Shown here: one piece after another, positions 58,377 through 64,000 of the stretch | Position numbering within the stretch: position 1 is the first letter of the stretch | Layout of the letters: the number at the start of each line of letters is the position of its first letter | Origin: Capra hircus | Taxonomy: Eukaryota; Chordata; Mammalia; Artiodactyla; Bovidae | Assembly: GCF_001704415.2 (NCBI RefSeq) | Contig: NC_030820.1 | Location: 2,742,541-2,806,540, forward strand | DNA: 64,000 bases | Direction of reading: 5' to 3' | Notes under the pieces: generated by a model | What the model was told of the DNA's origin: nothing | The model's database searches: none | The model's input: the letters and a program-made list of their open reading frames with translations, nothing else | Position numbers and translations under genes: made by a program

Positions 58377-58910
58377 CTTGGTTATATTGCTGCGTTTGGG
58401 GTGGCCTTTTTATATTCTGGGAATTTGTGGAGTTCTCTTTATTATGGAGCTTCCTCACTTTGGGTGGGGTTCTATCAGTGGCTTGTCAAGGTTTCCTGGT
58501 TAGGGAGGCTTGTGTTGGAGTTTTGGTGGGTGGAGCTGGGTTTCTTCTCTCTGGAGTGCAATGGAGTGACCCGTAATGGGTTACGAGACATCAAAGGTTT
58601 TGGGATAATTTTGAGCTGCCTGTATATTGAAGCTCAGGGGAGTGTTCCTGTGTTGCTGGAGAATTTGCGTGGTATGTCTTGTTTTGGAATTTGTTGGCCC
58701 TTAGGTGGAACTTGGTTTCGGTGTAGGTATGAAGGCATTAGATGGGCTCCTATTGCTTAATGTTCCCTGAATTCAAGAGTTCTCTAATGCTTTCAGGCTT
58801 TGGATTTAAGCCTCCTGCTTCTGGTTTTCAGTTTTATTTTTACAGTAGCCTCTAGACTTCTCCATCTATACAGCACTGATGATAAAACATCTAGGTTAAA
58901 GATGAAAAGT

Positions 58911-59346
58911 TTCTCCACATTGAGGGACACTCAGAGGGGTTCACTGAGTTATAAGGAGAAGAGAAGATGGAGGGGGTAGTTAGAGGTAACTGGAATGAGA
59001 TGCGGTGAGATCAAAAGAGAAGAGAGCAAGCTAGCCAGTAGTCACTTCCTTATGTGCGCTCTATAGTCTGGACCGCTCAGAGGTATTTACAGAGTTATAC
59101 GGGGAAGAGGAGAGGGAGGAAGTAGACAGAGGTGACCAGGAGGATCAGAGAGAGGAATGAGTAGGAGAGAGACAAATCCTGCCAGTAACCTGTTCCTTAG
59201 GTGTTCTCCACTGTCTGGAACACACAGAGATTCACAGAGTTGGATAGAGGAGAGATGGGGGAGAAAAGAGACAGAGGCCACCTGGTGGAGAAAAAGGAGA
59301 GTCCAGAGGAGGAGAGAGTGGTCAAGCCAGTAATCTCGCTCTCAGG
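58911..59346 (-). repeat. Three tandem ~145-bp units in the L1 5' UTR
   Basis: Units at about 58911-59058, 59059-59203 and 59204-59346. Each shows on the plus strand ttctccac/ctctatag, then ctcagagg or acagagat, a ttcac/tttac + agagtt core (58941, 59086 and 59231), a GA-rich block, and agccagtag/gccagtaac/gccagtaat near its end. The spacing of the core is 145 and 145 bp. Similarity is imperfect but in constant order. Confidence 0.8.
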
Positions 59347-59566
59347 TAAACTGGGATAGTGAGTTTGGGTTTTTAAATGTACAAAATTGACCACAAAAAC
59401 CTAAGAGCAAAGATTAAAAATCTGTTTTTGAAGACAATGGTCTGCTTTTCTGGTTGCCTGATGTCCTCTGCCAGCCTACAGAAGTTGTTTTGTGAAGTTT
59501 GCTCGGCGTTGAAATGTTCTTTTGAGGAATTTGTGAGGGAGAAAGTGGTCTTGCCGTCCTATTCCT

Positions 59567-59576
59567 CCGCCATCTT
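59567..59576 (-). promoter_or_regulatory. YY1-type site at the L1 5' tip
   Basis: The minus strand reads AAGATGGCGG about 9 bases from the 5' end. In human L1 a YY1 site with the AAGATGGC core at the same place fixes the transcription start. Confidence 0.75.
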
Positions 59577-59584
59577 TCCCTCTC

Positions 59585-59598
59585 TAAGCCAACTTTTT
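59585..59598. repeat. L1 target-site duplication, 5' side of element
   Basis: TAAGCCAACTTTTT, the second copy. BovB resumes directly after it with cactctcctctttcactt. Confidence 0.95.
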
Positions 59599-61014
59599 CA
59601 CTCTCCTCTTTCACTTTCATCAAGAGGCTTTTTAGTTCCTCTTCACTTTCTACCATAGGGGTGGTGTCATCTGCATATCTGAGGTTATTGATATTTCTCC
59701 CAGCAATCTTGATTCCAGCTTGTGTTTCTTCCAGTCCAGCATTTCTCACTATGTACTCTGCATAGAAGTTAAATAAGCAGCCTGACAATATACAGGCTTG
59801 ATGTACTCCTTTTCCTATTTGGAACCAGTCTGTTGTTCCATGTCCAGTTCTAACTGTTGCTTCCTGACCTGCATACAGATTTCTCAAAAGGCAGGTCAGG
59901 TGGTCTGGTATTCCCATCTCTTTCAGAATTTTCCACAGTTTATTGTGATCCACACAGTCAACGGCTTTGGCATAGTCAATAAAGCAGAAATAGATGTTTT
60001 TCTGGAACTCTCTTGCTTTTTCCATGACCCAGTGGATATTAGCAATTTGATCTCTGGTTCCTCTGCCTTTTCTAAAACAAGCTTGCACATCAGAAAGTTC
60101 ACGGTTCACATATTGCTGAAGCCTGGCTTGGAGAATTTTGAGCATTACTTCACTAGCATGTGAGATGAGTGCAATTGTGCAGTAGTTTGAGCCTTCTTTG
60201 GCATTGCCTTTCTTTTGGATTGGAATAAAAGCTGATCATTTCCAGTCCTGTGGCCACTGCTGAGTTTTCCAAATTTGCTGGCATATTGAGTGCAGCACTT
60301 TCACAGCATCATCTTTCATGATTTGAAATAGCTCGATTGCAATTCCATCACCTCTACTAGCTTTGTTCGTAGTGATGCTTTCTAAGGCCCACTTGACTTC
60401 GCATTCCTGGATGTCTGGCTCTAGGTGAGTGATCACACTATCATGATTATCTGGGTCGTGAAGATCTTTTTTGTGCAGTTCTTCTGTGTATTCTTGCCAC
60501 CTCTTCTTAATATCTTCTGCTTCTGTTAGGTCCATACCATTTCTGTCCTTTATTGAGCACATCTTTGCATGAAATGTTTCCTTGGTATCTCCAATTTTCT
60601 TGAAGAGATCTCTAGTCTTTCCCATTCTGTTCTTTTCCTCTATTTCTTTGCATTGATCGCTGAAAAAGGCTTTCTTATCTCTTCTTGCTATTCTTTGAAA
60701 CTCTGCATTCAGATGCTTATATCTTTTCTTTTCTCCTTCGCTTTTTGCCTCTTCTTTTCACAGCTATTTGTAAGGCCTCCCCAGACAGCCATTTTGCTTT
60801 TTTGCATTTCTTTTCCATGGGGATGGTCTTGATCCCTGTCTCCTGTACAATGTCACGAACCTTATTCCATAGTTCATCAGGCAGTCTATCTATCAGATCT
60901 AGGCCCTTAAATCTATTTCTCACTTCCACTGTATAATCATAAGGGATTTAAGGTACTTGGCTTCACCTATTTGCCATTATCTCCTTCTCCTAATCTTCAT
61001 TGTCGTAGATCCCA

Positions 61015-61018
61015 GATC

Positions 61019-61065
<47 letters not shown>

Positions 61066-61074
61066 ATATATAAA
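61015..61074. repeat. (TATATG)n microsatellite
   Basis: About nine hexamers followed by a TA run. Confidence 0.93.
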
Positions 61075-61103
61075 ACAGCTTTCATAACTTAGTTAACATT
61101 TCA

Positions 61104-61322
61104 GGCTTCTTTGGTAGCGCTAGTGGTAAGGAATCCACCTGCCAATGCAGTAGACATAAGATATGTGGGTTTGATCCCTGGGATGGGAAGATCCCCTGGA
61201 GGAAGGCATGGTGACCCATTCCAGTGTTCTGGCCTGGAGAATCCCATGGACAGGGATGCCTGGCAGTCTACAGTCCATAGGAACAAAGCTGGACACGAAT
61301 GAAATGACTTAGCAGCATGCTT
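61104..61322 (+). mobile_element. Bov-tA SINE
   Basis: From aggcttctttggtagcgcta (tRNA-like head) to gacacgaatgaaatgactta. The B box ggtttgatccc is intact. Confidence 0.92.
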
Positions 61323-62065
61323 GCAATAAAATTTATAGATATATGTCATTAACTATGACTCATTGATCTTTAAGGACTTGTAGAGCTTTGGGCCTGGAAG
61401 GTAGCAGGTAATCAAAAAACATTTGTTGGACAACTGACAAGTACCAGAGGCCAGCTTAAATATGTGGACAGTGCCAACATTAGTGTTTGGATGCCATATT
61501 TATCCCCCAAGTAACACTTAGATTATTGTTACAAACCTATGTGGTTTTATCACATTTTATCATGAAGAAATTTATAGAAGTTCCAAGTGATATGTTAAAG
61601 TAATTTTCACCCCCAAAGTTCAAGGAGGTAGAATTTTCCTCATCATGTACATCCTTTGATGAAGCCCACATCATTCTCGTCATGCAAAACAGAAATGCTT
61701 TTGAAGACTGACTACTGCAAATTTGGCTCTTTTCTTTGATGTGGGTTAGTTTCACACAGCCTAATTGCCTTAAGAGTTGATGATCACATTAGCAGTGGTA
61801 AATTGCTAAGCATGGGTATTATGTCTATATTTTTTTAAATCATGGTTTTGAAATGTTTTTGGATAACAAAGACAGCTTAACAAGCAAAGACCCTCTCTCA
61901 GTGCTAGATTAAATTCAAATGAGTGTATCATATGAAGACTATATCTGAATGAAAATTATTCAAAAAATCCACTTTGGTAAAGATTTTACATTTCTATAGT
62001 ACATCCTATATACACACAAATCACAGTATGAAAAGAATCTTTCAAGAATGTATGGAGCCTTTCAA
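61323..62065. other. Unassigned sequence
   Basis: No gene or element recognised. Confidence 0.4.
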
Positions 62066-62512
62066 TACTACTCAGTAATAAAAAGGAAATGTCACAACTA
62101 AAGATTGAAAATCCTACGTGCAGCAACTAAGATCTCATGCAGCCAAATAAATGAATAAATATTTTTTTTAAAGAACTAATTACCAATTACAAAGCAACGA
62201 GGATAAATTTTATGGACATCGCACCAAGGGGAAAATGGACTCCAAAGTATATATACTGTATGAATCCATTTATAAAAAGTGTAGAAAAATCAGAACTAAT
62301 TTTCAGTAGCTGAATTCAGGAAGGGGGTGCTTCTGAGGAAGAATTTAACTAGAAAGAAGCACAGGAGAGATTTCTGGGGTGATGACAATGTTCTATGTCT
62401 TATTTTGGGTGGTATATAGATGGCTACATAGTCCCAGTCAACTATCAAAACTCATCAAGCTGAACATTTTAGACTATGTTTCATTCTATGTAAATTATAC
62501 CCTAATAACAAA
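62066..62512 (+). mobile_element. Ancient L1 3' region split by a CHR tail
   Basis: tactactcagtaataaaaag at the start and ctgtatgaatccatttataa plus acattctatgtaaattata-type L1ME landmarks later. Between them 62108-62168 is the CHR SINE 3' end (cagcaactaagatctcatgc, agccaaataaatgaataaat). Confidence 0.7.
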
Positions 62513-62842
62513 ATCAGGCACTCAAGATTAGTTTTTGTGTTTTAATAATAAAGACCAAAGTTTGATGTTATAGCCAAAAAGAATGGTGTCAACTAAGGAT
62601 CAGATATTATCCAAATACTCACAGCACTAAGTAAGTGGTGTATTCTACTGGGGATATTACTCAATTTTGTACTGTGTAGTGAAATAGGAAAATTCACAGA
62701 AAAGTAATTGTGAAACTTAATAGAAAATCAAATAAGCATGTAGACAGTATGGGTATGAAATTCTAGCAGAGCAGACTGGTTCATTCTGTATATAAAACCC
62801 TAAAATGATTGTAGACATTGTATGGATGCATATATTATCATA
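62513..62842. other. Unassigned sequence
   Basis: No gene or element recognised. Confidence 0.4.
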
Positions 62843-63612
62843 TTAGTTCAGTTCAGTTTAGTCATTCAGTCGTGTCTGACTCTTTTGAGACCCCAAGGAC
62901 TGCAGCACGCCAGGCCTCCCTGTTCATCACCAACACCCGAAGTTTACTCAAACTCATGTCCATTGAGTTGAGTCAGTGATGCCATCCAACCATCTCATCC
63001 TCTGTTGTCCCCTTCTCCTCTCACCTTTAACCTTTCCCAGCATCAGTTCTTTTCCAATGAGTCAGTTCTTCGCATCAGGGGGCCAAAGTATTGGAGTTTC
63101 AGCTTCAGCATCAGTCCCTCCAATGAATATTCAGGACTGATTTCCTTTAGGATGGACTGGTTGGATCTTCTTGAAGTCCAAGGAACTCTCAAGAGTCTTC
63201 TCCAACACCACATTTCAAAAGCATCAGTTCTTCAGTGCTCAGCTTTCTTTACAGTCTAACTCTCACATCCATACATGACTACTGGAAAAACCTTAGCCTT
63301 TGACTAGATGTACCTTTGTTGGCAAAGTAATGTCTCTGCTTTTTAATATGCTATCTAGGTTGGTCATAACTTTTCTTCCAAGGAGAAAAATGTCTTTAAA
63401 TTTCATGGCTGCACTCACCATCTGCAGTGATTTTGGAGCCCAAAAAATAAAGTCTATCACTGTTTCCACTGTTTCCCATCTATTTGCCATGGAGAGATGG
63501 GACCAGATGCTGTGATCTTAGTTTCTGAATGTTGAGTTTTAAGTCAACTTTTTCATTCTCTTCTTTCACTTCCATCAAGAGGTTCTTTAATTCTTCTTCA
63601 CTTTCTGCCATA
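62843..63612 (-). mobile_element. BovB LINE, 5' truncated
   Basis: Reversed tail repeats at 62845, then the C-terminal coding part back to the codons after the RT box (ctttctgccataag). Frames are broken. Confidence 0.92.
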
Positions 63613-63805
63613 AGAAAGAGAGTAGAGTAAAACACTAGTGACACAACCAATCAAATGATGGCAGAACTATTCTAGAAATAGGTAAGACTACAAATGTGGT
63701 ATCACCCACTAGGACACGACAACCATGAGCGGTTCCACTGACCTCCACGTAGAGAGCAAAGCTGTAGTGCAAGCTCAAGGGAAAAGAATACAGGCACTTA
63801 TGAAA

Positions 63806-64000
63806 ACTCAGACATGGAAACAACAGACTGCGTTACTAATTGGAAAGGAGTGCATCAATGCTGTTATTTGTCACCCGCTTGATTTAACTTTATGAAGAAT
63901 GCATCATGGAAACACTGGGCTAGCAGATGAAGCACAAGCTAGAATCAAGATTGCCAGGAGAAATATCAATAACCTGTCAGATATGCAGATGACAACACGC
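63806..64000 (+). mobile_element. BovB RT fragment, runs off the window
   Basis: cagacatggaaacaacagac to agatatgcagatgacaacac, the part leading into the YADD box. It faces the BovB at 62843-63612, with 193 bp of non-BovB sequence between (63613-63805). Confidence 0.88.

Larger units (their letters stand above)
53282..59584 (-). mobile_element. Full-length LINE-1 with both ORFs intact
   Basis: About 6.3 kb on the minus strand. Order: 5' tip at 59584 (gagagggaaagatggcgg), 5' UTR of 1.2 kb, ORF1 (58376-57450), 51-bp spacer, ORF2 (57398-53580), 3' UTR and an A tail shown as a T run at 53277-53292. Identical duplications flank it. L1 copies itself by ORF2p nicking target DNA at a T-rich site and reverse transcribing from the nick; here the nicked strand reads CTTTTT/CA, close to the usual TTTT/AA. 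No stop, frameshift or truncation is visible. Compared with the other L1 pieces in the window it is by far the least decayed, so insertion is recent on the evolutionary scale. Whether it still moves cannot be read from sequence alone. Confidence 0.97.
58377..59584 (-). promoter_or_regulatory. L1 5' UTR / internal promoter
   Basis: 1208 bp from the element's 5' tip to the ORF1 ATG. In L1s this region holds the internal Pol II promoter. It carries a YY1-type site at its very start and three imperfect units of about 145 bp. The remainder (58377-58910) shows no frame of note in sense direction. Confidence 0.88.
52575..60949 (-). mobile_element. BovB LINE split by the intact L1
   Basis: BovB sequence lies at 52575-53281 and 59585-60949, about 2.06 kb in all, and joins perfectly once the L1 and one duplication copy are removed. 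Frames still readable include RT with QEATVRTGHGTTDW and RYADDTTPM (59414-60145, 243 codons, ending in L1 sequence) and the 216-codon C-terminal part (52590-53240). Probable flanking duplication: aaggaactt at 52566-52574 against aaggtactt at 60950-60958. It is 5' truncated within the region before the RT. Confidence 0.93.

Noticed and set aside
53959..58760. Many plus-strand frames of 60-153 codons across the L1.
   Set aside because: They are antisense shadows of ORF1, ORF2 and the 5' UTR. Their hydrophobic look follows from reading A-rich coding sequence backwards.

Overview
The window looks like nuclear DNA from a ruminant, most likely a bovid. The diagnostic signs are many copies of the BovB LINE, its derived SINEs (Bov-tA, and Bov-A2 dimers with the gaagtgaagt-type linker), CHR-type tRNA-Glu SINEs, ruminant L1 3' ends and a mariner of the type common in cattle and sheep. 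I cannot tell cattle, sheep, goat or another bovid apart. I found no recognisable host protein-coding gene, rRNA, functional tRNA, CRISPR array or prokaryotic operon. Most of the open frames lie in transposable elements.

Layout. 0-4.6 kb: decayed L1, a retroviral LTR and a BovB copy. 4.6-12.6 kb: mostly unassigned sequence with scattered SINEs and BovB tails. 12.9-20.9 kb: several BovB fragments, one of which (18.56-19.31 kb) looks like a retrotransposed 3' transduction. 21-25 kb: CHR SINE, old L1, Bov-A2. 25.4-29.4 kb: the longest BovB copy, reaching into its endonuclease domain and split by a 1.22-kb solo LTR. 30.6-37.4 kb: another LTR, MER5-type DNA transposon remnants, BovB copies, and two SINEs inserted at one target. 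38.1-41.5 kb: an old L1 split by a solo LTR that is itself split by a Bov-A2. 42-49 kb: low-repeat sequence with one exon-like stretch on the minus strand, then SINE clusters and L1/BovB pieces. 49.2-50.5 kb: a near full-length, dead mariner. 52.5-61 kb: a nested stack (CHR SINE, then BovB, then L1). 61-64 kb: SINE, old L1 and two BovB fragments in opposite orientation.

The outstanding object is the minus-strand LINE-1 at 53282-59584. It has uninterrupted ORF1 (308 codons) and ORF2 (1272 codons) with every catalytic motif I could check, a YY1-type site at its 5' tip, a 5' UTR carrying three imperfect tandem units of about 145 bp, an A tail and identical 14-bp target-site duplications. It is a strong candidate for a young, retrotransposition-competent element. 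ORF1p (RNA chaperone) and ORF2p (endonuclease and reverse transcriptase) together form the L1 RNP; the SINEs in the window were themselves mobilised by LINE enzymes, Bov-tA and Bov-A2 probably by BovB through their shared 3' end.

Boundaries of old repeats are estimates from recognition by eye. Those with stated duplications are base-accurate. I found no evidence of a wholly new biological system.
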